DNA of 64,000 nucleotides from a virus: IMG/VR virus record IMGVR_UViG_3300020204_000007, positions 62,001 to 126,000 of that record; one strand, 5' to 3'. Shown piece by piece: positions 1 to 8,298 of this stretch (position 1 is its first letter; each line of letters starts with the position of its first letter). The notes under the pieces were generated by a model. It saw only the letters and a program-made list of their open reading frames with translations, ran no database searches and was not told where the DNA came from. The position numbers and the translations under genes were made by a program.

Positions 1-2
1 AT

Positions 3-86
3 CAAGCCGTAGAGTTTGTAGACTTCTTTGAAGCGCGTTCTACAAACTATGTCAAAGGTTGGAATTTCGGACACATTAACTGGTAA
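3..86 (+). CDS. nrdB: Ribonucleotide reductase small subunit, C-terminal end (partial)
   Basis: Only the last 27 codons are present; the gene enters from the left edge. The visible end reads QAVEFVDFFEARSTNYVKGW and then a short tail finishing in NW. The VDFFExRxTNYxKG pattern is typical of the C-terminus of class I ribonucleotide reductase beta subunits, where the last residues dock onto the alpha subunit. The alpha-subunit gene follows 25 bp downstream on the same strand, which supports the call. The rest of the protein, including the iron-ligand helices, is outside the window. Confidence 0.72.
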   Translation, partial: QAVEFVDFFEARSTNYVKGWNFGHINW

Positions 87-111
87 TCTTCATACCTAAA
101 AGAGAATACAA

Positions 112-1779
112 ATGAAGCTTAAAGAACTGAAGTCATCTTTTGAAGCTCCCCAATGGCTAACCGAAGAAGGTTTTATTACTTTAACAAAAGGCTATTTGCT
201 TTCAAACGAAACACCAAAAGGTATGTATCGTAGGGTAGCAAAAGCTGCGGCTTCTTATCTACCAAATAATAAACAAAAATGGGAAGACGATTTTTTTAAT
301 ATTATTTGGAATAACTGGCTTTGTCTTGCAACGCCAGTCGCATCTAATTTTGGAACGCAAAGAGGATTACCAATCAGTTGTTTTGGTAGTTATGTTGACG
401 ACAGCATTTATTCTATTTTTGAAAAAAATTTAGAAGTGGCTGTTTTAAGCAAACATGGCGGTGGGACATCTTCGTTTCTTGGAGATGTTCGCGGGCGCGG
501 GGCTACAATCAACGGTGGTGGAAATAGCAACGGTACAACTAGCTGGGTAGAAGTGCTCAGAACAACTGTTAACCAAGTTTCCCAAAACGGCATTAGACGA
601 GGCCAACACGCTACTTATATCCCAATTGACCATGCAGATTTTGATGAATTTGTAGATGTAAGAAAACATTTAGACGGAATCCACTTAGGCGTTTCTATTT
701 CTGATGAATTCTTAAAAAGATGTGAAAATAAAGAAGAAGAAGCTTTACGAAGATGGTTCAAATTGCTCAAGGCTCGAATGGAAACCGGTGAACCATATAT
801 TTTGTTTATTGATAAAGTAAACGCTCAGAATCCAAGTTTATATAAAGAGCAAAACCTAAGTGTAAAAGCTAGCAATCTATGTTCAGAGATTGTTTTACAT
901 TCTGATGCGGAACATTCATTTGTTTGCTGTTTGTCCTCAATGAATTTAGCTAAATGGGATGAATGGAAAGACACAAATGCGGTTTTTTTAGCAACTGTTT
1001 TCTTAGATTGTGTGATGGAAGAGTTTATTAAAAAAGCTTCTAGCATAAAAGGCATCGAAGCTGCTGTCAGATTTGCTAAGAAATCTAGAGCCCTTGGATT
1101 AGGTGTTCTTGGATATCATACATATTTACAAAAAAATATGATTCCATTCGACAGTCTTCAGGCAAGAATTTTTAACCACACTTGGGCAAAAGTATTAAAA
1201 ATGGAATCGCAAAAAGCTACTGAATGGATGGCTACTGAGCTTGGAGAGCCAGAATGGTGCAAGGGTGAATGCGTTCGTAACACACATTTGCTTGCTATTG
1301 CACCAACAACTTCAAATGCAATTATTTCTGGTGGCGTTTCTCAAGGAATTGAGCCGATTGTTGCAAATGCATTTGTGCAAAAAACTGCAAAGGGTACATT
1401 CATTAGAAAAAATCCTACACTTGAAGAATATTTAGAAAATTTAAACTTAAATACTAATGAAATATGGGAAAAAATCATTGATAACCATGGCAGTGTTGTA
1501 GATATCCATGGTATTTCTGAAGATGCTAAAGAAGTATTTAAAACTGCTTATGAAATTAATCAAAAAGAAATTATTTTTCAAGCAAACCAACGCCAGAAAT
1601 ATATATGTCAATCACAATCACTTAATTTGTTTTTTGATTCTAATGAAAGTCCAGAATGGATTCACAAAATTCATAAAGAGGCCGCTTTGTCTTCGCATAT
1701 TAAATCGCTTTATTATGTAAGATCTATGGCTGGGATTAGAGCTGAAAAAGCTGAAGGCTGTAAAAGCTGCGAAGGATAA
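112..1779 (+). CDS. nrdA: Class I ribonucleotide reductase large (alpha) subunit
   Basis: Reduces ribonucleotides to deoxyribonucleotides for phage DNA synthesis. The protein has 555 residues, shorter than the roughly 760 of E. coli NrdA, and starts directly in the catalytic domain, so the N-terminal ATP-cone that gives dATP feedback seems absent. Visible features are C90 in PISCFG, the NLCSE loop (N255, C257, E259) matching the radical-site Asn/Cys/Glu, C272/C273 matching the second active-site cysteine, a PTTSNAIISG nucleotide-binding loop near residue 400, and a C-terminal redox pair C550/C553. It follows the small-subunit gene. Confidence 0.95.
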   Translation: MKLKELKSSFEAPQWLTEEGFITLTKGYLLSNETPKGMYRRVAKAAASYLPNNKQKWEDDFFNIIWNNWLCLATPVASNFGTQRGLPISCFGSYVDDSIYSIFEKNLEVAVLSKHGGGTSSFLGDVRGRGATINGGGNSNGTTSWVEVLRTTVNQVSQNGIRRGQHATYIPIDHADFDEFVDVRKHLDGIHLGVSISDEFLKRCENKEEEALRRWFKLLKARMETGEPYILFIDKVNAQNPSLYKEQNLSVKASNLCSEIVLHSDAEHSFVCCLSSMNLAKWDEWKDTNAVFLATVFLDCVMEEFIKKASSIKGIEAAVRFAKKSRALGLGVLGYHTYLQKNMIPFDSLQARIFNHTWAKVLKMESQKATEWMATELGEPEWCKGECVRNTHLLAIAPTTSNAIISGGVSQGIEPIVANAFVQKTAKGTFIRKNPTLEEYLENLNLNTNEIWEKIIDNHGSVVDIHGISEDAKEVFKTAYEINQKEIIFQANQRQKYICQSQSLNLFFDSNESPEWIHKIHKEAALSSHIKSLYYVRSMAGIRAEKAEGCKSCEG

Positions 1780-1820
1780 TCATTTTTATTATCCTTCGGT
1801 ATTATTAAATCGGAGGAATT

Positions 1821-2348
1821 ATGAACCTTTTTGTTATTGGCTCACAGCAAGAAAGTGCTCAAGCTCTTGATGACCGTCGTTTAGTAAAAATGACTGTAGA
1901 AACACTGCAATTATTTGCGTATGCTATGCATAATTTGGAAATTCCAGAATATCATTATCCAGTAAGTAAAGAAACTGGCTTACCATTCAAAGCAAATAAC
2001 TCGCACACAAAACATCCAGTTACAATTTGGCTACAACAAAGCGTTGGCAATTTTGATTGGATGTTTATTTATTTACAAGAAATGATGAAAGAATACGAGT
2101 TTAGATTTGAAAAACCTGCATTTGTTGAACAAATTAACCTTCAGAAAATACAAAGTGCCAGAAATTTATGGCCAATAGGTGAGTTAACGCCATTTGCTAA
2201 CTGTTCACTACACCAAGATATAGAAAATACTATAATTGCATACAAAAAAACATTAGCGGATAAATGGAAAAAGGGCGAATTGTCTACTAGAACTTTACCA
2301 AAGTGGACAAAACGGGAGCGGCCAAACTTTGAGTGCGCATCAAACTGA
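1821..2348 (+). CDS. Conserved phage protein of unknown function (LDDRRLVKM family)
   Basis: This 175-residue protein has a recognisable phage-family layout: an N-terminal MNLFVIG strand, an LDDRRLVKMTVETLQLF helix, a central HTKHPVTIWLQQS motif followed by NFDWMFIYL, and a PIGELTPFANC segment. Similar proteins occur next to nucleotide-metabolism genes in many large phages, but I know of no firm function. A good ribosome-binding site (CGGAGGAA) precedes the ATG. Its last 20 bp overlap the primase gene, so the two are probably co-translated. Confidence 0.75.
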   Translation: MNLFVIGSQQESAQALDDRRLVKMTVETLQLFAYAMHNLEIPEYHYPVSKETGLPFKANNSHTKHPVTIWLQQSVGNFDWMFIYLQEMMKEYEFRFEKPAFVEQINLQKIQSARNLWPIGELTPFANCSLHQDIENTIIAYKKTLADKWKKGELSTRTLPKWTKRERPNFECASN

Positions 2349-3420
2349 AAATGCTATTGCTAATTTGTTGGATAAATATGCGGTTGATTATAAAGTCAAT
2401 CGCAGATCATTTATTTTAAAATTTTGCCCAAGTTGCGGTAAATCAAAATATTCAGTTTGGCTTTTAAAGCCAGACGATGATGAAACAAAAGTGTACGGTC
2501 AATGTTGGGTTTGCGGTGCAAAATTTTCAATTCTTAAATATTTAACTGACTGCGGTGTAGAAAGTTATAAAAAATTAAAATCAGAACTATTCGGCAGGCA
2601 GATATCTAAACCAAATGCTGGAATGTTTGATTTAGATACTCCTATGCCAAATACTCCAATTAATCAAAAACATGAAAATTTAAAGCTTAACCACTGCTCC
2701 ATTCCCGAAACATTTCACAAAGTGTATGATTGGCCGTCTAATCCGGCTTCTATGTATGCAAAAAAACGCGGTGTTGTCGGAGATTTGCAGCACGAAGTGT
2801 ATATAGACCCATTTGCTCGCGCAGTTGCGTTTCCTATTTATTGTTTTGATACTTTAGTGGGATTTCAGAAGCGTTTTATTTCTCCAGATGCAAAAATAAA
2901 AGTACACACTGATGCTAATCTACCCAAAGCTCATGCGTTTATTAGATTCGGCCATGTTAATAAGCCAATTTGCGTAGTAGAAGGCCCATTTGATGCTGTT
3001 GCTGCAGTATGGTTTGGATATTACGGGCTTGCTACCATGGGTGCTCAAATATCAGCATCTCAAGCAAGGCAAATTGCGATGATGGCTATGGAACAAAATC
3101 CAGATAATCCAATTGTATATCTTGGCTTAGATCCGGATGAAGCCGGTGAAAATGGGGCTTGTAAACTGGCTAGGTTTTTAGATTTTTATGGCGTTAAATA
3201 TGAACGTATAACACCAATGATCGAGCATGAAGATTTTAATTCTATGCTAGTTAAACATTCTGGTTTAGATTTAGAAAAATCAGATAAATTAGTTACTATA
3301 AATGGTCTTGTACAGTCGCAACATTGGTGGATTCCAAATAAAATACGAATAGATGATATATATGAACAAAGAATGATTAAAAACGTTAAGAAAAAATTAA
3401 AAGATCTTTCAGAGGGATGA
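2329..3420 (+). CDS. DNA primase-like protein with zinc finger and Toprim domain
   Basis: Likely makes RNA primers for replication. The 363-residue protein begins with a zinc-binding motif (C33, C36, C59, C62). It carries a Toprim domain: VVEGPFDAV around residues 216-223 with catalytic E218, and GLDPDEAG around 266-273 with metal-binding D268/D270. No helicase domain follows, so a separate helicase is expected elsewhere. The start codon is TTG, preceded by GGGAG, and lies inside the upstream gene. It could act only in replication or, less likely, as a Toprim nuclease. Confidence 0.85.
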   Translation: MSAHQTENAIANLLDKYAVDYKVNRRSFILKFCPSCGKSKYSVWLLKPDDDETKVYGQCWVCGAKFSILKYLTDCGVESYKKLKSELFGRQISKPNAGMFDLDTPMPNTPINQKHENLKLNHCSIPETFHKVYDWPSNPASMYAKKRGVVGDLQHEVYIDPFARAVAFPIYCFDTLVGFQKRFISPDAKIKVHTDANLPKAHAFIRFGHVNKPICVVEGPFDAVAAVWFGYYGLATMGAQISASQARQIAMMAMEQNPDNPIVYLGLDPDEAGENGACKLARFLDFYGVKYERITPMIEHEDFNSMLVKHSGLDLEKSDKLVTINGLVQSQHWWIPNKIRIDDIYEQRMIKNVKKKLKDLSEG

Positions 3421-3424
3421 TTAA

Positions 3425-3664
3425 ATGAATTTAGAAAAATTTTTGTATCAATTGCGTAAAAAAAATAATGAACTTTATATTGCAAGACTTAGTTTGTCTT
3501 CAAATAGTCCATTACAATTAAAACGGATTGGCGATTCAGAATGGTCTGAAGTTTCTCCTTGGGATCAAGAACAAAACAAAACTGTCCCATGCAGTGATTG
3601 GTTAGATCAAAACCATATGAAAAATCACTTGTGTGTTAATGGAATACAGAATTACGTATTATGA
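3425..3664 (+). CDS. Small hypothetical protein (79 aa)
   Basis: I do not recognise this protein. It is hydrophilic, without a signal peptide or membrane segment. The ATG lies 4 bp after the primase stop codon, with AGAGGGA as ribosome-binding site, and the stop overlaps the next ATG (ATGA). It therefore belongs to the nrdA-primase operon. Confidence 0.65.
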   Translation: MNLEKFLYQLRKKNNELYIARLSLSSNSPLQLKRIGDSEWSEVSPWDQEQNKTVPCSDWLDQNHMKNHLCVNGIQNYVL

Positions 3665-3951
3665 ATTATTTGTATAAAATTTATCAAAAAATGAAATTTG
3701 ATAAACATACAAATGCCTATGAAGTAGAATCTTGGTGTATTCATAGATTCAATACTGAAACTTTTGAAATTTTTAAACTAGAATGTATCGTTGGTTCTAT
3801 GGGCAGCGTAGATATATGGCTGCCTGTATATCCTTCTATGTTAACGAATCTATCACAAATGACTGATTTTATCACTTTGGAAGAAGCAATCAATTATTTA
3901 GAGAAATATGGGCTAAAAACTCTTTCTTCTAAGCTCATGAATCACCTATAA
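3661..3951 (+). CDS. Small hypothetical protein (96 aa)
   Basis: Unrecognised 96-residue protein beginning MNYLYKIYQ. It has a mixed beta-strand-like sequence and no obvious catalytic motif. It starts in an ATGA overlap with the preceding gene and is the last gene before a 262-bp gap leading to the capsid gene, so it probably ends the early operon. Confidence 0.62.
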   Translation: MNYLYKIYQKMKFDKHTNAYEVESWCIHRFNTETFEIFKLECIVGSMGSVDIWLPVYPSMLTNLSQMTDFITLEEAINYLEKYGLKTLSSKLMNHL

Positions 3952-4213
3952 TCAGTATTTACCAATATAAAAAACTATCCATGAATTAAAAAATCTAGAC
4001 AGTCTTAAATACCATGTATAATATTATTATACATAAAGTTTAGTGATTTTAGTTATTTATTTAATTAATGATAAAAAATATTAAGATTAATTTAACTTAT
4101 CACTTTTTTTGTTTATAGATCTATGTGTATAATTACTTTAACTTTATGAGTTTACGCTTTTTTAGTGTAGAATGTTATAAGAAATTTGTTTAACTCTTTC
4201 AGAGGTGTTATAT
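3952..4213 (+). promoter_or_regulatory. AT-rich leader upstream of the major capsid gene
   Basis: This 262-bp stretch has no credible gene. It is very AT-rich and ends in AGAGGTG, the capsid ribosome-binding site. A GTTTAC box near 4151 and a TGTTATAAG segment near 4173 could form a promoter, but no box is convincing. Since the capsid gene ends in its own terminator, a late promoter is expected here. Confidence 0.35.
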
Positions 4214-5719
4214 ATGTCAGGTTTTAGTCCACTTAATCAGCAAGAGCTTCAAATGATCGCTCAGAAGCTAGAAAGTCTTAATAAGTCTTTCGCAGCTGGC
4301 TTCCCTGGTCTCAACAACGCAGGAAGAACTGGTACTTCTGCAATCGCTATTGATAGCCTTGAGCCAACTGTGCGTTCTTTGACTCTAGAGGATGAAGACT
4401 TCCTCTTGACAAAAAATGTACAAACCCTCAAAGCTACACAGACTACATATAGCTATGTAGTTAAGACAGCGGTTCGTAGCGGTATTGACACTTGGGGTGT
4501 CGAAACATTCCTTCCACAAGAAGATGTTTCTCAATATATGCGTGTTGCAGAAGTTCTTCGTGTACAAGGTATTCGTAAGACGATTTCTCACCTTGCACAA
4601 ACAGTAAACTCTGCTGGCGGCTACATGCTTGACCTCGAAGCAGAAAACGACAAGAATGCAGCTATGTCAATGGCCGAAGGTCTTGAGCGTGCAATGTATA
4701 TCGGTGGCGATATGTATCTTGACCAAAATGGCGAGATTGACAGCACGCTTGCTGCTAATCCAAACGCTCCTATGCGTATGCCACGCGGTATTCAGGCTCA
4801 AATTCGTGAAGGTAACAAATCTGCTCGCGGTATCATTGGTGACTTCGTTGGATACGGTAACAACCGTGTAACTTTTGCTGATGCAAAAGGCCAAGTCCTG
4901 ACAAGGGGTCAAGTTGACAAGCTTGTTTCAGCTGTTCGCGAAAACCGCGGCCGTATTGTTGAAGCACACTGTACGGTTGACCAACTTGTTCACTTCCGTG
5001 CTACGTTCTTCCCATTTGAGCGTGGTGATCTTGGCGCTGCTTACGCAATTCGCGGTGCTAACGTAGAAGCAGAAGCTAAGTCTGGATTCCCACTCCAAAC
5101 AGTTGTTGGTACAGTTGACTTTATTCCTTCTGTATTCAAATATACTCGCGCTTATCCAGAGCCTGTAATGAGCTCAAGTGGCACAATTGCTACTCCAGCT
5201 ATCAGCGCTACTGCACAAGTTGCTGGTAATACATCATTCAAAGCTGGTGACGTTGTTAAGTATGTTGTTCAGGCAGTTAACATCCACGGAATTTCAATGC
5301 CTTCGGCTGAAGTTTCTGTAACAATTGCTGCTGATGGAAACAAAGTTCAGCTTACTCTCGCTGCTGTTCCTGGCGCTGAAGAATTCGCTCTTTTCCGCAC
5401 TTCAGTTGGTGGAGCTTCTGGCACATGGAAAGCTTGTGGACGCGTAATTGCTGCTCGCGCTGGTGCTACTACTGCAGTTGATGCACAAGCAATTCTTCCT
5501 GGACTTGACAGCGTAGTGTTCCTACCAAAAGCTCAATTCCGTGCGAAACTTGCTGTCCTTGGCGAAATGCTTTCTAAGATGAAACTCGGCCTTCGCGGTC
5601 TTGTTGAAGAAACTCTTTATGTAAGCTACCTCGCTGTAATTCTCGAGTATGTACGTCATCACGGTCTCCTTGATAACGTCTACCATGAGCTTAACGATGA
5701 AACTTACGGAAGCGTCTAA
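4214..5719 (+). CDS. Major capsid protein
   Basis: Likely the main head shell subunit. The ATG at 4214 (MSGFSPLNQQ) is preferred over an upstream GTG because AGAGGTG is correctly spaced. The protein has 501 residues. Its N-terminal part (to about 330) looks like a capsid fold. Residues about 335-435 form an inserted domain (VVKYVVQAVNIHGISMPSAE onward) resembling an Ig/fibronectin-like module. Codon usage is visibly more GC-rich and uniform than in the neighbours, as expected for a highly expressed gene. A perfect terminator follows directly. The identification rests on size, expression signals and sequence character, not on a diagnostic motif. Confidence 0.82.
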   Translation: MSGFSPLNQQELQMIAQKLESLNKSFAAGFPGLNNAGRTGTSAIAIDSLEPTVRSLTLEDEDFLLTKNVQTLKATQTTYSYVVKTAVRSGIDTWGVETFLPQEDVSQYMRVAEVLRVQGIRKTISHLAQTVNSAGGYMLDLEAENDKNAAMSMAEGLERAMYIGGDMYLDQNGEIDSTLAANPNAPMRMPRGIQAQIREGNKSARGIIGDFVGYGNNRVTFADAKGQVLTRGQVDKLVSAVRENRGRIVEAHCTVDQLVHFRATFFPFERGDLGAAYAIRGANVEAEAKSGFPLQTVVGTVDFIPSVFKYTRAYPEPVMSSSGTIATPAISATAQVAGNTSFKAGDVVKYVVQAVNIHGISMPSAEVSVTIAADGNKVQLTLAAVPGAEEFALFRTSVGGASGTWKACGRVIAARAGATTAVDAQAILPGLDSVVFLPKAQFRAKLAVLGEMLSKMKLGLRGLVEETLYVSYLAVILEYVRHHGLLDNVYHELNDETYGSV

Positions 5720-5737
5720 TAAACGCTTCTAACGAAG

Positions 5738-5764
5738 AAGGCTGGGGAAACCCAGCCTTTTTTT
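5738..5764 (+). terminator. Intrinsic terminator after the major capsid gene
   Basis: A perfect 9-bp stem AAGGCTGGG / CCCAGCCTT with a GAAA tetraloop is followed by a run of T. It sits 18 bp after the capsid stop codon and also separates it from the convergent gene on the minus strand. Confidence 0.95.
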
Positions 5765-6788
5765 ATTTCCTATTGAAATGCGTTCCATTTTCCCTAACGC
5801 CATTTGCCGTAACTAATACAAATTCGGCATTTTCTTCAAATTGTTGTAAATTAGAAGCATTGCAATAAGTCAAAGCAGACCGTAAACCGCCGTTGATTTG
5901 CTGCAAAACATCTTGGGTATTACCTATACTAGAAATAGTATGAGAAGAGCCCTCTGCCGATCTATGAGTAGATAATTTGCCCTGATCTTTGTATGAACTA
6001 AAGCTGGCGGACCCGCGAAATTCATTTGGACGTTCGCAGGCATCGGTTCCAGCTAACATACCGCCAATCATAACCGCCTTTGCACCAGCCGCTAAAGCTT
6101 TGGCAATATCGCCGCTGGTTTTACAACCGCCATCGGCAATTAATGAATACCTATCTGGTGAGTTATCCATAATAGCAGAAAGCTGCGGGTAACCACAACC
6201 AGTAACAGTGCGAGTTTCACACACAGAGCCTGGACCAATTCCAATTTTCCATCCAACAATATTACTTAAATCATGATCTATTACTGTTAGATGCCTTGAT
6301 ACATTTTTAATAAATGGAAAAATATCAATAAAATTACCAACTATGTAGTCAATGTGTGGATTGAATTCAGCAATGTCTGCAACAAATTTTGCAACTTGAG
6401 ATTGTGCGGCATGGGCTACATCAATAACAAATGTTTTAACGCCAACACTTGAAAGCTCGTTATGTCGTTCATAACTAAGTTTGTCTATGCCAATAGATGC
6501 CCAAAAATTTACTTTTTGTTTAACTAAACTCTCGGCAATAATGCAATTTTCTTCAATGCTCATAAATCGATGCAGACAGCCGATTCCGCCAGCTTGGTGC
6601 ATTGCTATACACATATTATGGCCTGTAACGGTATCCATATTTGCAGAAATAACGGGAAGAGACAAAGATGTATATCGACCTATTTGAACCGACAGATCTA
6701 CGTTACCTCTAGAATTAATCCAAGAAAATTTTGGTACTAACAAAACATCGTCAAAAGTATATGCAGTCTTTTTAATCAAAGAACTCAT
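5763..6788 (-). CDS. GMP reductase / IMP dehydrogenase family enzyme
   Basis: A 341-residue TIM-barrel enzyme without the CBS domains of bacterial IMP dehydrogenase. It has N-terminal YTFDDVLLVP, the flavin-free active-site loop GIGPGSVCETR with catalytic C190 and nearby T192, GCGYPQLSA, the phosphate-binding IADGGCKTSGD and GGMLAG motifs, and a HRSAEG segment near 275. The GCGYPQLSA stretch and short size favour GMP reductase (GMP to IMP plus ammonia, using NADPH) over IMP dehydrogenase. Its role in a phage is unclear: purine salvage or supply of a precursor for modified DNA. It converges on the capsid terminator. Confidence 0.88.
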   Translation of the reverse strand: MSSLIKKTAYTFDDVLLVPKFSWINSRGNVDLSVQIGRYTSLSLPVISANMDTVTGHNMCIAMHQAGGIGCLHRFMSIEENCIIAESLVKQKVNFWASIGIDKLSYERHNELSSVGVKTFVIDVAHAAQSQVAKFVADIAEFNPHIDYIVGNFIDIFPFIKNVSRHLTVIDHDLSNIVGWKIGIGPGSVCETRTVTGCGYPQLSAIMDNSPDRYSLIADGGCKTSGDIAKALAAGAKAVMIGGMLAGTDACERPNEFRGSASFSSYKDQGKLSTHRSAEGSSHTISSIGNTQDVLQQINGGLRSALTYCNASNLQQFEENAEFVLVTANGVRENGTHFNRK

Positions 6789-6803
6789 TATTTCTCCAAT
6801 AAA

Positions 6804-7172
6804 TTAAATATCTTGGCACAAAAATTCGATAAGGCTTGAATATTTTTTTCTTTTTAATTTAGAAGACCCAATTAACTCAATCGCCTCGTGTACTCCTATC
6901 GCCTTTTTTGTTTTTAAGACAATAAAAGCGTGATCAATTAAGCCCATCGAGTTGTAATTTTGCATGATATTATCTTCGGATTGAGCTAGAAAGTCCCATT
7001 GAAATTGAGCCATTTTTAGATGTGAATTCATTGCAAAATAATAAAGCTTTTTATAAAAAATCTTTTTTGTGTGCATTGAATTTTGTTCTTCTTTAAAGAT
7101 ATGAAGATTGCCATCCATAGTATAAAGGATTAAGTATTTAATTTGATTATTTTTTATTTGTTGTGTTTCCAT
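6804..7172 (-). CDS. Hypothetical protein (122 aa)
   Basis: Unrecognised. The sequence is rich in Lys, Ile and aromatic residues, with no signal peptide or transmembrane segment. It lies 15 bp upstream of the GMP-reductase-like gene on the same strand and is probably co-transcribed with it. Confidence 0.55.
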   Translation of the reverse strand: METQQIKNNQIKYLILYTMDGNLHIFKEEQNSMHTKKIFYKKLYYFAMNSHLKMAQFQWDFLAQSEDNIMQNYNSMGLIDHAFIVLKTKKAIGVHEAIELIGSSKLKRKKYSSLIEFLCQDI

Positions 7173-7210
7173 AATAATGTTATATTAGTAATAATAACGG
7201 TTGATAATAT

Positions 7211-7438
7211 ATGCAATTTCAAGGTAAAGAACATAAAAAACGAGTCAGGGATGCTCTTCGTAAATACAACGAAGAAGCCAGAAAACCTGTTTATTGTATA
7301 GATATGATTACAGGCGAAATAGAAAATTTTGAAAGCAAATATGATGCGGAAAAGGCCGGTTATAAACGATATAGAATTGATCGCTGTTTAAACGGGGATC
7401 GCAGAAGTTACAAGGGTAAAATGTGGTACCTTGCTTAA
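7211..7438 (+). CDS. Small NUMOD-like DNA-binding protein
   Basis: A 75-residue basic protein. The segment from about residue 26 (PVYCIDMITGEIENFESK) through YRIDRCLNGDRRSYKGKMW resembles the NUMOD1-type modular helix-turn-helix repeat found attached to homing endonucleases. No nuclease domain is present, so this is either a free-standing DNA-binding module or the remnant of a homing endonuclease. It is an isolated plus-strand gene between minus-strand genes, and its stop overlaps the endolysin stop by 4 bp. Confidence 0.62.
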   Translation: MQFQGKEHKKRVRDALRKYNEEARKPVYCIDMITGEIENFESKYDAEKAGYKRYRIDRCLNGDRRSYKGKMWYLA

Positions 7439-8253
7439 TTTTTTTTGATCTCTTCTAAACTTTTTTGAAGAACTTCGTTCACTATATTTTGTATGGATTG
7501 TGTTTGAACTTCTTCTAAACTTTTTTGGAGAGCTTCATTTATATAATTTTGAATAGATTTTTCTGCTATTTTAATTTTTGGCTGATTTAAAAATTTAGGT
7601 TTATATGTATTATATTTCAATTGTCTGTCTAAAAAACCATTAATTTCAGCAGGACTTTTTGCTGCTGGTTTATTAATTGCACGAGAATGTTCAAATACAT
7701 TATCCCAATTTTTTACTTTGGGCCTTACTTGCGTTTCCCAATACTTTAACGCAACTTGAGCGGCAATATCTGGATCAGAGGCTAAGTGTGGATTATTATA
7801 CAGGTCAACACCTATCATTTGCCCATATTTTTTATAATTATAATCATGCGTTAAATGTATATATCCTCGCCCAAGAAAATTTTTACCGCCTTTATATCTT
7901 TTATTTGCTATATTGTCTGAAATTATTTCTTTAGGTTTTTTGAAATTCATAGTTTCATGAGCTATTTGTGCCATAAATGCAGCTAGTTCTTTGCCGTGTA
8001 ATCCCGCTTTTCTGGCTTCGCCAAGAATATGTTCTTCGCCAAACACAGGTTTTGTGTCGGGAGGAGTTGTTGGTTGCTCAATTTTTGGTTGGACTGGTTG
8101 CTGCGTTTGATTCTGAACCGAGGGATTAAATAATAATGATGAACCGGCTACAATTCCAGCTTTAATTTTGTCTTTTAAACCAGTTTTTTCTAAATCTTCA
8201 TCATAGTTTTGTTTAGAGTAATAAAGATCTTTTAAAGATTTTTTTAACTGCAT
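7435..8253 (-). CDS. Endolysin, GH19 chitinase-like lysozyme
   Basis: Probably cleaves peptidoglycan at lysis. Residues about 72-215 form a GH19-type catalytic domain with AQIAHETMNF (catalytic Glu E100) and GRGYIHLTHDYNY (128-140). The first 70 residues are a Pro/Gln-rich linker with a short hydrophobic patch (31-42), not a classical signal peptide. The C-terminus holds two near-identical helical repeats, SIQNYINEALQKSLEE and SIQNIVNEVLQKSLEE, probably an oligomerisation or cell-wall-binding tail. It could also be a virion-associated lysin, but 272 residues and stand-alone position favour an endolysin. Confidence 0.82.
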   Translation of the reverse strand: MQLKKSLKDLYYSKQNYDEDLEKTGLKDKIKAGIVAGSSLLFNPSVQNQTQQPVQPKIEQPTTPPDTKPVFGEEHILGEARKAGLHGKELAAFMAQIAHETMNFKKPKEIISDNIANKRYKGGKNFLGRGYIHLTHDYNYKKYGQMIGVDLYNNPHLASDPDIAAQVALKYWETQVRPKVKNWDNVFEHSRAINKPAAKSPAEINGFLDRQLKYNTYKPKFLNQPKIKIAEKSIQNYINEALQKSLEEVQTQSIQNIVNEVLQKSLEEIKKN

Positions 8254-8298
8254 AGTATAACCTCTATTGTAGAAATATATTATACTATGCCATTTTAT

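Noticed and set aside
7211-7438. Homing endonuclease
   Set aside because: Only a NUMOD-like DNA-binding part is present; no GIY-YIG or HNH nuclease motif.
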